From positions 1,901,501 to 1,965,500 of the forward strand of contig CATNEN010000041.1 of the NCBI GenBank assembly GCA_950097015.1: 64,000 bases of DNA, in the 5' to 3' direction. Numbering within the stretch: the first letter of the stretch is position 1; each line of letters begins with the position of its first letter. The notes under the pieces are model-generated. The model was not told the origin of the DNA. It ran no database searches and was given only the letters and a program-made list of their open reading frames with translations. Origin of the DNA: Macrostomum hystrix (taxonomy: Eukaryota; Platyhelminthes; Macrostomidae). The position numbers and the translations under genes were made by a program. Positions 12,228 to 22,299 of the stretch are shown one piece after another.

Positions 12228-12583
12228 TCTGATCTGATCTATGCCCGATCTGTCAGACTGATTTCCGATCTGTCAGACGGATTTCTGATCTGTCAGACTG
12301 ATTTCTGATCTGTCAGACGGATTTCCGATCTGTCAGACGGATTTCCGATCTGTCAGACGGATTTCTGATCTGTCAGACGGATTTCTGATCTGTCAGACGG
12401 ATTTCCGATCGGTCAGACGGATTTCTGATCTGTCAGACGGATTTCTGATCTGTCAGACGGATTTCTGATCTGTCAGACGGATTTCTAATCTGTCAGACGG
12501 ATTTCTGATCTGTCAGACGGATTTCTGATCTGTCAGACGGATTTCTAATCTGTCAGACGGATTTCTGATCTGTCAGACGGATT
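12228..12583. repeat. 20-bp tandem repeat, about 18 copies
   Basis: The unit is GATCTGTCAGACGGATTTCT, with variants TTCC, TAATC and ACTG. TCTGTCAGA is a dyad around a central T. The array lies 68 bases past the KCTD-like stop codon and is probably transcribed in its 3' UTR. Confidence 0.95.
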
Positions 12584-12650
12584 GGATCAGCAGCCATTAC
12601 CCGAGCAATCTGGAGTGGAACAAGCAGTTAGTCCAGCAGGCGGGGCCGGC

Positions 12651-13379
12651 TCAGGCCCGCACGAACACGAACTCATTGTAGTGCTGCCATTTGGTCTCCT
12701 CGTTGTCCTGGCCGGGCTTCACATCCGTCATGCTGCTGTTGGTGCCCGAGCCGCAGGACCCGACCATGCAGAAGCCGGCGTCATACAGCATCTCGAAGGC
12801 CTGCTCCAGCACCGAGTGCTTCAGGAAGAACCGGCTGGTGTACCGGTCGTCCTCACCGCGGTCCGGGTCGCGGCTCTCGTTCAGCGTGTCGCCGAACACC
12901 TGGCGGCAGGCGGACACCCGGCCGGCCACCAGGATGCGCGTCAGCTTGCGGAACTTCACGTCGGCGAGGCCGTCGCGGCCGAAGGCGAAGGTGCCGCGGT
13001 AGCCGACGGTGATGCAGGCGGAGGGGGAGGCGGTGGCGCCGCAGACGCCCCGGTCCAGCGCGGCCGCAGCGCCCTGCAGTCCGTAGAAGGCGGCCTCCTG
13101 CCGGAGCCGGCTGCGGCCGGAGAAGTCGGCGGGCAGGTGGAACCCGGCCGGCCGGTCGCGCAGGTAGTTCAGCAGCTGTCCGAACGCCGGGCCGTCCCGG
13201 TCGATGAAGAAGCGGCCCGCCGAGTCCCTGGGCAGGTGCTTGGCAGGGTCTCCACTAAACCAGTCGGTCAGGCGGCTGCCGCGCTCGCTGCACAGGGTGG
13301 CGCGGCTGCAGCTGAAGTGGCTGCCGCCGACGTTCAGCTCGATGACGCCAGCGGCCCAGTCCTCTGGCTGCGTTGCCAT
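12651..13379 (-). CDS. KCTD8/12/16-like BTB protein (GABA-B receptor auxiliary subunit family)
   Basis: Single-exon gene of 242 aa. The N-terminal T1/BTB domain (about residues 11-105) has IELNVGGSHFSCSRATL, then RDSAGRFFIDRDG and LLNYLRD, as in KCTD8, 12 and 16. The C-terminal H1 domain (about 122-240) has ITVGYRGTFAFGRD, ADVKFRKLTRILVAG, VFGDTLNESRDPDR and YTSRFFLKHSVLEQAFE, all characteristic of this subfamily. The linker between domains is very short compared with KCTD12. Family members form pentamers that bind the GABA-B receptor tail and G-beta-gamma and speed desensitisation. That role is inferred. The start at 13379 is the first ATG after a TATA box at 13530-13535. The frame stays open upstream to 13691, but that part precedes the TATA box and does not resemble the family. 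There is an array in the likely 3' UTR. Confidence 0.9.
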   Translation of the reverse strand: MATQPEDWAAGVIELNVGGSHFSCSRATLCSERGSRLTDWFSGDPAKHLPRDSAGRFFIDRDGPAFGQLLNYLRDRPAGFHLPADFSGRSRLRQEAAFYGLQGAAAALDRGVCGATASPSACITVGYRGTFAFGRDGLADVKFRKLTRILVAGRVSACRQVFGDTLNESRDPDRGEDDRYTSRFFLKHSVLEQAFEMLYDAGFCMVGSCGSGTNSSMTDVKPGQDNEETKWQHYNEFVFVRA

Positions 13380-13529
13380 GCGGTTGCCACGGGCGGCTTT
13401 GGACGGAAGAGTTGCGGGGACGGAGCCGAAGAAGCCAAAAATATTCCTCTGCTTTTCTGCTCGATTGCTAATTAGCTCGCCCGGAGACTGGAAATTCTCC
13501 CTCCGGCTCCCATCCTCCCCTGAAACCGA

Positions 13530-13535
13530 TTTATA
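13530..13535 (-). promoter_or_regulatory. TATA box of the KCTD-like gene
   Basis: Minus strand GGTCTATAAATCGG. A start site about 30 bases downstream (near 13500) would give a 5' UTR of about 120 bases without an ATG, which fixes the start codon at 13379. Confidence 0.6.
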
Positions 13536-14039
13536 GACCACACTTTGGGATCTCTGCCCCCCCAGCGTGTTCCCCGCTCCCGGAGTACAGCCGGCCAGCC
13601 AGTCAGGCGCTGCTGCCGCACCCACCCCCGCCATCACTTTCTCACTTTCACCTGGCCGCGCAGCCGATGAGGAGCCGCAGCGGGCGGTCATAAATCATCC
13701 CCGACTTCATTCAGCTTCCATGCAGAGCAATACGGGACCGAGGAGCCGCAGCTCCCCGAGCCTCTCCTTGGTCGCGGCGGTCCCGGCCCGACAGCTGGAC
13801 TGGCGGGGCGGCGCGGAGGAAGTGCCGAGAGCAGGCCAGGAAGGGGGTTGGAGGAAGGGGATAAGAGCAGCGGAGGGTTGGGGCAGATCCCACTGGCTAA
13901 GCAATATCCTCTGCCGCTTCCCCCGCCCGTTCCGGCCGTCTCGCACTGGGTCAGCTCAAATTTCGCATCGATTTCCGCGTCATGCAGCGACGGGGGCATC
14001 GAGGGGGGCGACTTGGTTGAGAAGGCAGCAACGGCAGCA

Positions 14040-14452
14040 GCAGCAGCTGGGGCTTGTCATTCTGTGTGAAGATGCAGGCAGGCAAGCAGCAGCTGGGGCT
14101 TGTCATTCTGTGTGAAGATGCAGGCAGGCAAGCAGCAGCTGGGGCTTGTCATTCTGTGTGAAGATGCAGGCAGGCAAGCAGCAGCTGGGGCTTGTCATTC
14201 TGTGTGAAGATGCAGGCAGGCAAGCAGCAGCTGGGGCTTGTCATTCTGTGTGAAGATGCAGGCAGGCAAGCAGCAGCTGGGGCTTGTCATTCTGTGTGAA
14301 GATGCAGGCAGGCAAGCAGCAGCTGGGGCTTGTCATTCTGTGTGAAGATGCAGGCAGGCAAGCAGCAGCTGGGGCTTGTCATTCTGTGTGAAGATGCAGG
14401 CAGGCAAGCAGCAGCTGGGGCTTGTCATTCTGTGTGAAGATGCAGGCAGGCA
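14040..14452. repeat. 46-bp tandem repeat, 9 copies
   Basis: Nine near-identical copies of a 46-base unit containing GCAGCAGCTGGGGCTTGTCA and ending GCAGGCAGGCAA. It lies upstream of the KCTD-like promoter. High identity implies recent expansion. Confidence 0.95.
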
Positions 14453-14937
14453 AGTCTCTCCCTTCTAGTCGCTGCTGCTTCTGAGGTAAAAGCAAACACC
14501 GCAAGCAGAAACAATGCGCGCCTGGCCCCGTGGAAAATCCCATTGTGCCTGCGCGTGACTGACAATGCGCGCCTAGACGGAAAAGTTGCGAGCCAGCTGT
14601 GAGCGAGGCTGTGCTGGTGGGCAGGGGTCATTGCGGGACAAGATTTGAGCCTCAGTCGAGGAAAATCTTTTGACAGACGGAAATGCGAGTAGCGAGTAGA
14701 GAATGCTGCAATGCATTCCTACTTACCCCATCTCAAAGCAGAGTTCAGATTGCTACATTGGAGCTCTGTAGGCAGGTGTTGCATTTCAGTTAAATGGGCT
14801 TCATCCTACTCAGGTGGCCCAGTGCACAACAGGGATCTCTAATTCGCTAATCAATCAGAGTCTGTGTCACATGTTCATCTTTGTGATCTGCCTCGCAAAG
14901 GGCAAACTATATAATTAAAAAGGGCATTTTGAATACC
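14453..14937. other. Non-repetitive intergenic stretch
   Basis: No supported exon. An imperfect duplication of AATGCGCGCCT (about 14514 and 14564) is the only structure noted. Confidence 0.3.
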
Positions 14938-15976
14938 TGCCTGCATCCACTTACCAACTGTGCAACCCCCCTGCATCCACTTACCAACTGTGCAACCCCC
15001 CTGCATCCCCTTACCAACTGTGCAACCCCCCTGCATCCACTTACCAACTGTGCAACCCCCCTGCATCCCCTTAACAACTGTGCAACCCCCCTGCATCCAC
15101 TTACCAACTGTGCAACCCCCCTGCATCCACTTACCAACTGTGCAACCCCCCTGCATCCCCTTACCAACTGTGCAACCCCCCTGCATCCACTTACCAACTG
15201 TGCAACCCCCCTGCATCCACTTACCAACTGTGCAACCCCCCTGCATCCCCTTACCAACTGTGCAACCCCCCTGCATCCACTTACCAACTGTGCAACCCCC
15301 CTGCATCCCCTTACCAACTGTGCAACCCCCCTGCATCTCCTTACCAACTGTGCAACCCCCCTGCATCCCCTTACCAACTGTGCAACCCCCCTGCATCCCT
15401 TTACCAACTGTGCAACCCCCCTGCATCCCCTTACCAACTGTGCAACCCCCCTGCATCCCCTTACCAACTGTGCAACCCCCCTGCATCCCCTTACCAACTG
15501 TGCAACCCCCCTGCATCCCCTTACCAACTGTGCAACCCCCCTGCATCCCCTTACCAACTGTGCAACCCCCCTGCATCCCCTTACCAACTGTGCAACCCCC
15601 CTGCATCCCCTTACCAACTGTGCAACCCCCCTGCATCCCCTTACCAACTGTGCAACCCCCCTGCATCTCCTTACCAACTGTGCAACCCCCCTGCATCCCC
15701 TTACCAACTGTGCAACCCCCCTGCATCCCTTTACCAACTGTGCAACCCCCCTGCATCCCCTTACCAACTGTGCAACCCCCCTGCATCCACTTACCAACTG
15801 TGCAACCCCCCTGCATCCCCTTACCAACTGTGCAACCCCCTGCATCCCCTTACCAACTGTGCAACCCCCTGCATCCCCTTACCAACTGTGCAACCCCCCT
15901 GCATCCCCACCAACTGTGCAACCCCCCTGCATCCCCACCAACTGTGCAACCCCCCTGCATCCCCTTACCAACTGTG
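14938..15976. repeat. 30-bp tandem repeat, about 35 copies
   Basis: The unit has CTGCATCCCCTTACCAACTG followed by TGCAACCCCC. The left half carries CATCCAC variants. The right end shows deletions in the C run and in TTA. Because it is 10 codons long, it is open in most frames and produces large ORFs of no significance. Confidence 0.97.
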
Positions 15977-16399
15977 CTTATAAGCTTATTATATTGGCTT
16001 ATAATTTCATATTTCAGCCCATTTCACAATCCATAGGTACTGTATGGATTTTGAAACTCCTCTTTTATCCCAAAAGACGTGGCGCGCCCTGCCCCGGGTC
16101 AAATCCTAGTTCAGCGGTGGGTGCCGAGGAAACATGCTTTTGCAATATGGCGTTTTGCTTATGCAGACGGCAGGGATGCTGCAGTGGAGACGGGAATCAG
16201 ATACCGCTTATTTGTGATTTGGGAATCACAACCGAACGTCTGAATTTGTGCTTTTAGAAAGGATAACCCATTTAGGGAGTCATTTGGCTTGGCTTTGAAT
16301 TCAGCCTGAAGGGCATCATTTTGGGATAGTAACGGGATGAAATTGAGGATCTGGGTCCGAGAAAAAAGTAGGAGAATTGAGGGTGGTTGCCGTGCTACC

Positions 16400-16740
16400 G
16401 AGATTGATAAGGGAGAGTGGGATGGCTGCCAAGTAACAGAGAAGGAGTGGGTTGGCTACCGAGGGACAGAAAGAGGAGTGGGGTGGCTGCCGAGTGACGG
16501 AGGAGTGGCGTGGTTGCCGCGTGACAGAGAAGGAGGAGTGGGGTGGCTGCCGAGTGACAGAAAGAGGAGTGGGGTGGCTGCCGAGTGACGGAGGAGTGGC
16601 GTGGTTGCCGCGTGACAGAGAAGGAGGAGTGGGGTGGTTGCCGCGTGACAGAGAAGGAGGAGTGGGGTGTCTGCCGAGTGACAGAGAAGGAGTGGGTGGC
16701 TGCCGAGTGATAGAGAAGGAGTGAGGGGTAGGCTGTCTAG
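16400..16740. repeat. About 33-bp G-rich minisatellite (GGAGTGGGGTGG family)
   Basis: Diverged copies of GGAGTGGGGTGGCTGCCGAG followed by TGACAGAGAA. It belongs to the same core family as the arrays at 17262, 19247, 20730 and 26708. Confidence 0.9.
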
Positions 16741-17189
16741 GCGTAGACAAGAAAGAGTGGAGATAGAGAGAAGGGGTGGGGTGGCTCTAAAGGGCAAAGA
16801 GTGGGGTGGCTGCAAAAGAACAGGAATGAAAAAAGGAATAAGAATGGCGCGTGGTGGTGCAAATAGAATGAAAAAAATTCATTTCTCATTTTCCCGCTTC
16901 CGAAGCTGGCAAAGCGTGCGCCTCGCTTGTTCTTATTCCTTATGTAGTTACTTTATCTGAAGTTCGATGGATGGTGAGGAGCCGAACACAGTTCGTCACA
17001 AGCTTGAGATGTTTTATCCGAGCTATATTTTTCTTTAAAAGTAAGCAGATCAGCCGTTTCTTTACAATTATCTCAATGATTCCAATGCTTCTACTTAACA
17101 AAACGAGTAGTGTCCCAAGATATATAAAAATTTTCGTGAGAAAGATTAGTAAGCGCGAGTTTCGAGATTTCGAAGAGTAGAGTTAGTAT

Positions 17190-17195
17190 TTTATT
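17190..17195 (-). terminator. Candidate poly(A) signal of the LamG-like gene
   Basis: AATAAA on the minus strand, about 480 bases after the stop codon at 17671. The predicted 3' UTR would include the 17262-17578 array. Confidence 0.35.
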
Positions 17196-17261
17196 GATAG
17201 TAACACAAAAAAATCTCCACTTACTTCTTCAATCTAATCCGCCTGTCTTCCCGACTTTTCT

Positions 17262-17578
17262 TTGTCTTTCTGCAACAACCCCACTCCTCCTCTCTGTCTT
17301 TCTGCAGCAACCCCACTCCCCCTCTCTGTCTTTCTTCAGCAATCCCACTCCTCCTCTCTGTCTTTCTGCAGCAACCCCACTCCTCCTCTCTGTTTTTCTG
17401 CAGCAACCCCACTCCTCCTCTCTGTCTTTCTGCAGCAACCCCACTCCTCCTCTCTGTCTTTCTGCAGCAACCCCACTCCTCCTCTCTGTCTTTCTGCAGC
17501 AACTCCACTCCTCCTCTCTGTCTTTCTGCAGCAACCCCACTCCTCCTCTCTGTCTTTCTGCAGCAACCCCACTTCCGC
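17262..17578. repeat. 32-bp pyrimidine-rich tandem repeat, about 10 copies
   Basis: The unit has CTGCAGCAACCCCACTCCTC followed by CTCTCTGTCTTT. Its reverse complement carries GGAGGAGTGGGG, linking it to the G-rich family of the neighbouring arrays. It lies in the probable 3' UTR of the LamG-like gene. Confidence 0.92.
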
Positions 17579-17670
17579 CTGTCCCTGCGCACCAACCCCT
17601 TTTCTTTACTCTCCCTCCTACTCCAATCCGAATCCATGCTGCCAGCCCGCCATGGTCCATGCCCTGTTAG

Positions 17671-18645
17671 TCACGGAACTAAGGTGAAGAACTCTCGCAT
17701 CTCAGTCTCAGTCATGAAGCTGCTGCCAATGGCGATGGCCCTGACGGTCCCGTTAAACATAGCGGGGTAGTTGTAACGCTTGCCGAAGCGCAAACAGTAC
17801 TGCGCCATGTCCGTCGGGGTGCTCGCCACATTGACGGCCTGGAAAGAGCCGTTGACAAACATGCCCCAAGTGTCGGCACTGGCGTTCACTGAGACACCGA
17901 GATTCACCCATTCGCTGGCGCTCTGAGTCATCAGCACAGCCGAAGTGTAGATGCGCGGAGCCAACCCGACCTGACTCTTCATAACGGCGTAAAACTTCGA
18001 GGCCGCGTCATACTCCCAGATGTGGTGGTAGAACGGACCTGTTTCGAAGTTGCTGCAGTCCAAGAACTCCAGGAAGGGCTGAACTTGAGGCTTCCTTTTC
18101 AGCCGCAGCAGCACGGTAAGGCCGGAGCTGAATCTGATGTCACTCTTGTTCAGCGCCAAGTACGAGCTGCTGCCGTCCAGGGCCACCCCGTCCTGAGTCC
18201 ACTGGACACCCATTGGGTAGAAGCGGTTGCTCAGCTCGTCAGCCTGGCACAGCACATTGTCCAGCCGGCTCGAGCTTTCTCCGAACCACACGTTGTTGAG
18301 CTTTGGGCTGAGCTGGCTGGGGTAGCTGATAGGGAAGCGGATGTACACTCGGCAGTCGGCGCTGAGACCGGTGAGCAGCTGGCGGCACACGGACTGGTAA
18401 CGGAAGAGGCTGCACTGGAGAGTGTCCGGCCGGAACTGGACGATCAGAATGCCCGAAGGCGGCACCTGCGAGGCCAGCATTGAGCAGTGGGACTCAGTGA
18501 ATGCGCGGTAACTGAGCACAGCCTGAGGATCCGCCAAGCACTGCACCTGCATTTGAGTCCAGGTGTCGACTGTAAAGCACTGGAAGGCTCTCAGTGAGCT
18601 CAGCAGCAGGGCAGCAACCAGCAGAGTGACAGCTGAAACTGGCAT
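17671..18645 (-). CDS. Secreted protein with a C-terminal LamG/concanavalin-like domain
   Basis: Single exon, 324 aa. Residues 1-20 (MPVSAVTLLVAALLLSSLRA) form a clear signal peptide. Residues 21 to about 130 are a cysteine-containing module (Cys23, Cys36, Cys54 and further CSLF, SVC, DCRVY, VLC). The rest, from about GVALDGSSSYLAL to the end, reads as a LamG-like jelly roll: an ALDGSSSYL opening, a VLLRLKRKPQ strand, WVNLGVSVNASADTWGMFVNG and a closing GTVRAIAIGSS. Such proteins act outside the cell in matrix, adhesion or pentraxin-like recognition. I cannot name the family and propose no ligand. The ATG at 18645 was preferred over an in-frame one at 18768 because it gives the signal peptide and follows a TATA-like element. 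There is no transmembrane segment. Confidence 0.8.
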   Translation of the reverse strand: MPVSAVTLLVAALLLSSLRAFQCFTVDTWTQMQVQCLADPQAVLSYRAFTESHCSMLASQVPPSGILIVQFRPDTLQCSLFRYQSVCRQLLTGLSADCRVYIRFPISYPSQLSPKLNNVWFGESSSRLDNVLCQADELSNRFYPMGVQWTQDGVALDGSSSYLALNKSDIRFSSGLTVLLRLKRKPQVQPFLEFLDCSNFETGPFYHHIWEYDAASKFYAVMKSQVGLAPRIYTSAVLMTQSASEWVNLGVSVNASADTWGMFVNGSFQAVNVASTPTDMAQYCLRFGKRYNYPAMFNGTVRAIAIGSSFMTETEMREFFTLVP

Positions 18646-18689
18646 TGTGATTCCGGGATGGGCTGAGCAAGAAAGCTCACCAGCTGCCG

Positions 18690-18696
18690 TATTTAT
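18690..18696 (-). promoter_or_regulatory. TATA-like element of the LamG-like gene
   Basis: Minus strand GAATAAATACGG, 45-51 bases upstream of the chosen ATG. It would leave a very short 5' UTR. Confidence 0.4.
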
Positions 18697-18769
18697 TCTG
18701 ATCCCACACTGCGACTTGGGTTGCCGTGAGCAACAGGGAGCTGCGATCCTGGCAATAAGCAGGTCCATT

Positions 18770-19246
18770 GTTTAGCACCTCCACCAGCAACAATGACCGG
18801 GTTCACAAATGAGTTTGGAAGGCCTAGGGATTTTAAAATCCAAAGAATAGCAACAGCAGCTTCTCAACGATTTTCCTCTTTAACAGCCGAGGCGGCAGCA
18901 CCTGAATGAAAGCCACCGCTGAGGAAAGGCAAGCAGGGGTTGCATCAATCACCTTTTAGTAGCGACAGCAGGGAAGCAATCCCTCTGGGACGGAAGACAT
19001 TCTTTACTCTTTGAGAAAGTACACCAGAGTGCGGGAGAACAAAACTGAAGCATTAAAAAATAAATACAGGCTTTGCAAGGAAATAACAAGTCGTTCTGTT
19101 CGCGCCTCATAAGCCATCAACAGAAGACATCGACAGGAAGCAACATCCACGACAGACCGATTCACCTTTCTGAACCCAGCCCATTTCCCTTCTTTGCCTA
19201 TCTGCACCTACTCCTCCGTTTTGTTCCTTTGCAGTTAACTTTCTGT
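18770..19246. other. Intergenic, nothing recognised
   Basis: AT/GC-mixed unique sequence with no supportable exon, RNA gene or array. Confidence 0.3.
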
Positions 19247-20002
19247 CCTCTTGCACCCACCCCACTCCTTTTCTCTGCACCCACCCCACTCTTCTCTGGA
19301 CCCACCCACTCATTTTTTCTGCATCCACCCCACTCCTGTTCTCTGCACCCACCCACTCCTTTTTTCTGCATCCACCCCACTCCTGTTCTCATCACCCACC
19401 CACTCCTTTTCTCTGCACCCACCAACTCCTTTTCTCTGCATCCACCCCACTCCTTTTCTCTGCACCCACCCCACTCTTCTCTGGACCCACCCACTCATTT
19501 TTTCTGCATCCACTTCACTCCTGTTCTCTGCACCCACCCACTCCTTTTTTCTGCATCCACCCCACTCCTGTTCTCTGCACCCACCCACTCCTTTTCTCTG
19601 CACCCACCCACTCCTTTTTTCTGCATCCACCCCACTCCTGTTCTCTGCACCCACCCACTCCTTTTCTCTGCACCCACCCACTCCTTTTCTCTGCACCCAC
19701 CCACTCCTTTTCTCTGCACCCACCCACTCCTTTTCTCTGCACCCACCCACTCCTTTTCTCTGCACCCACCCACTCCTTTTCTCTGCACCCACCCACTCCT
19801 TTTTTCTGCATCCACCCCACTCCTGTTCTCTGCACCCACCCACTCCTTTTCTCTGCACCCACCCACTCCTTTTCTCTGCACCCACCCACTCCTTTTCTCT
19901 GCACCCACCCACTCCTTTTCTCTGCACCCACCCACTCCTTTTCTCTGCACCCATCCACTCCTTTTCTCTGCACCCACCCCACTCCTTTTCTCTACATTCT
20001 CT
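19247..20002. repeat. 23-bp tandem repeat, about 32 copies
   Basis: The + strand unit is CACCCACTCCTTTTCT preceded by CTGCACC, with diverged CATCCACCCC copies in the left half. Its reverse complement (AAAAGGAGTG, GTGGGTGCAG) is the unit of the array at 26708-26922. Confidence 0.95.
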
Positions 20003-20729
20003 ACACCAATTTAAATCTGATCTTTAAGGAAATTAATGATATCAACTTCGCTATATACTTCGCAATGTAAAAGCAATTACAGAGGAATTAATTCAGGAGA
20101 CTCAAGAGCTTGAGTTTACTGTTCTACGCCATGAATGGCTGCAATCGGAGTCTTAGCGACCAAATTTCTTCTATGCAAGCGCTGACAAGACGAACGGATC
20201 TTAGACGCCTCGGGTCAATATATTTTAGTTATCGATCAGCTATTCTAATTAGTGGTAAAACTTGGATACATAAACAGTTTAAACAAGCAAATAGCTCGTA
20301 GCTTAGCAGATTGTGAAAGGCCTTCAAAGCGCAGTCACCCACGCCCATTGATTGTATGCATACGACTGAGGAGATTCCACTCTAGTATCGGAAGGATCAG
20401 AAGGTCCGATCAATTAGCATAGGAACTGCTGCTCTAATGAATGGATGGGGACTCAGCTAAACGCTTTGCTCTGCAAGAAGCACTTTCGTTCAGTGGGCAC
20501 GTTGAAAGTTAAATAAAATCAGCCACTACAATAATGGCGTGGACGAGATAAAAATATGACGCAATCGCTGGGTCAAAAAACTGGATTTGGAGAAACTGGC
20601 ATTTTAATCTAGGATGATGGATAGTGAGCAATGGAGTGCCTGCAGAGGGACAAAGAGAAGGATTGTTGTTGGTGGCGAGGAGTAGGATGTCTGTAAATGG
20701 TCAGAGAAGAATGATGAGTGTCTTGGCTG
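20003..20729. other. Intergenic, nothing recognised
   Basis: Unique AT-rich sequence. GGCCTTCAAAGCGCAGTCAC (about 20320) recalls the GGCCTTCAAGGCACAGTAAG of the SINE-like element at 25555, so a decayed relative is possible. Confidence 0.25.
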
Positions 20730-21125
20730 CAGAGTGACAGAGGGGGAGGAGTGGGGTGGCTGCAGAGGGGCAGAGAGGAAGGAGCGGGGTGGATGCAGAG
20801 GGGCAGAGAGGGAGGAGTGGGGTGGCTGCAGAGGGGCAGAGGGGAAGGAGTGGGGTGGCTGCAGAGGAGCAGAGAGGAAGGAGCGGGGTGGATGCAGAGG
20901 GGCAGAGAGGGAGGAGTGGGGTGGCTGCAGAGGGGCAGAGAAGGAGGAGTGGGGTGGCTGCAGAGGGGCAAAGGAGGAGTCGAGTGGGTGAGGGGCAGAG
21001 AGGGAGGAGTGGGGTGGCTGCAGAGGGGCAGAGAGGGAGGAGTGGGGTGGTTGCAGAGGGGCAGATATGGAGGAGTGGGGTGGCTGCAGAGGGGCAAAGG
21101 AGGAGTCGAGTGGGTGAAGAGGGGC
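20730..21125. repeat. 33-bp G-rich minisatellite, about 12 copies
   Basis: The unit has GGAGGAGTGGGGTGGCTGCA followed by GAGGGGCAGAGAG. It shares its core with the arrays at 16400 and 17262. Confidence 0.93.
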
Positions 21126-21834
21126 AGAAACGTATAGCAGATATAGTGATATGAGATGCAGTGCCAAAATAGCATTTTTAATAGCTTCTTCTCCTACAGT
21201 GAAACAATAGTGAGAACTATTATAAAAGGCTGGCAGTTATCAGTGCGCCAATAGCAGATTGCAGCAGCGCTCAGACAAAGCACTGTAGTTACAGAATTAA
21301 AGTAGAGAAGCTGCAGCTGGCTGCAGGCACCAGTTAAGCAATAAAACTAGCAATGCGCTAAAAGTATACTTTGTACAAAAGAAACAGATAGGGCGCCTTT
21401 TCTAAAATATTTAGAAAGAAAAAGTCAGACAAAAATACTAGCAGAGGGCAGAAGGACCCAGGCGCATCAGTGATAAACAAGTGAGCACGCTTGCTGCTTC
21501 CGTTTGATCATTAGCCAGTGCAGCAGTGGCAGTGGATATTCGGTCATTAAAGCAATCTAGAATACAAAAGTGAAGCATGCAACTCATGATGGTCCAAATA
21601 ACGCGTATGCAATGATAAGCTTTGCGCTTGGATTAACTGAGAATCGATTGCAAATCTGAGACTTCCGCGTAATAAACAAATCATCTGAAATTATATTTCA
21701 GCTCGAAATCACAACTCAGGCTGAAGTGCGTGAGTGTAATAACAGGACAGTTGCAAGGAACTGCCGGTTGGACATTTGGGACCGAAGCGAGTGCAAAACA
21801 GGGAAATAAATGAACAATTGTAAACAGGAGTGAG

Positions 21835-22095
21835 GTAAGCGCGAATGGCGAAGAAATGGAGTGAGGTGGGTGCGCTGTGCGTACAGTGAGGGGTGAGGTG
21901 GGTGTGCAGTTTGCGGCTAGAGAGTAGTGAGGTGGGTTCGCTGTGTGCGTACAGTGAGGAGTGAGGTGGGTGTGCAGTTTCCGGAGAGGAATGAAGTGGG
22001 TGCGGTGTGCGTACAGGATGTGGGTGCGAAATGTGAGGCCAGAGAGGGGTGACGTCGGTGCGCAATTTGTGGCGAGAGAGGAGTGGGGAGGGTGA
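21835..22095. repeat. Diverged G-rich minisatellite
   Basis: Imperfect copies of GTGAGGTGGGTGCGCTGTGC with GTACAGTGAGG, spaced about 30-60 bases apart. It is another GAGGTGGGTG relative, just downstream of the PHKA-like gene. Confidence 0.75.
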
Positions 22096-22190
22096 GCAGA
22101 GTAAAAAGGACGGGAGGAAGGCGGGAAGACAGTGCTGTATAACGCAAATCACAGAGAAGCATTACACAATTTAGAATGCCAGGTTCGTCA

Positions 22191-22196
22191 TTTAAT
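22191..22196 (-). terminator. Candidate poly(A) signal of the PHKA-like gene
   Basis: ATTAAA on the minus strand, about 105 bases after the stop codon at 22300. Confidence 0.35.
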
Positions 22197-22299
22197 TACG
22201 AATACAATAAATTACGGGTAAAAGAGAACAGAAAAGGCTGAAAGAATAAAAGAATACTGTGTACTCTGCTATGTGTGAGCGTAATTGTAGGCTGGGAGG

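Noticed and set aside
13380-13691. N-terminal extension of the KCTD-like protein
   Set aside because: The open frame runs across the gene's own TATA box and has no family similarity.
14929-16257. 442-codon + strand ORF and its shadows on both strands
   Set aside because: The 30-bp unit is a multiple of three and lacks stops in most frames. Several frames on both strands are equally open.
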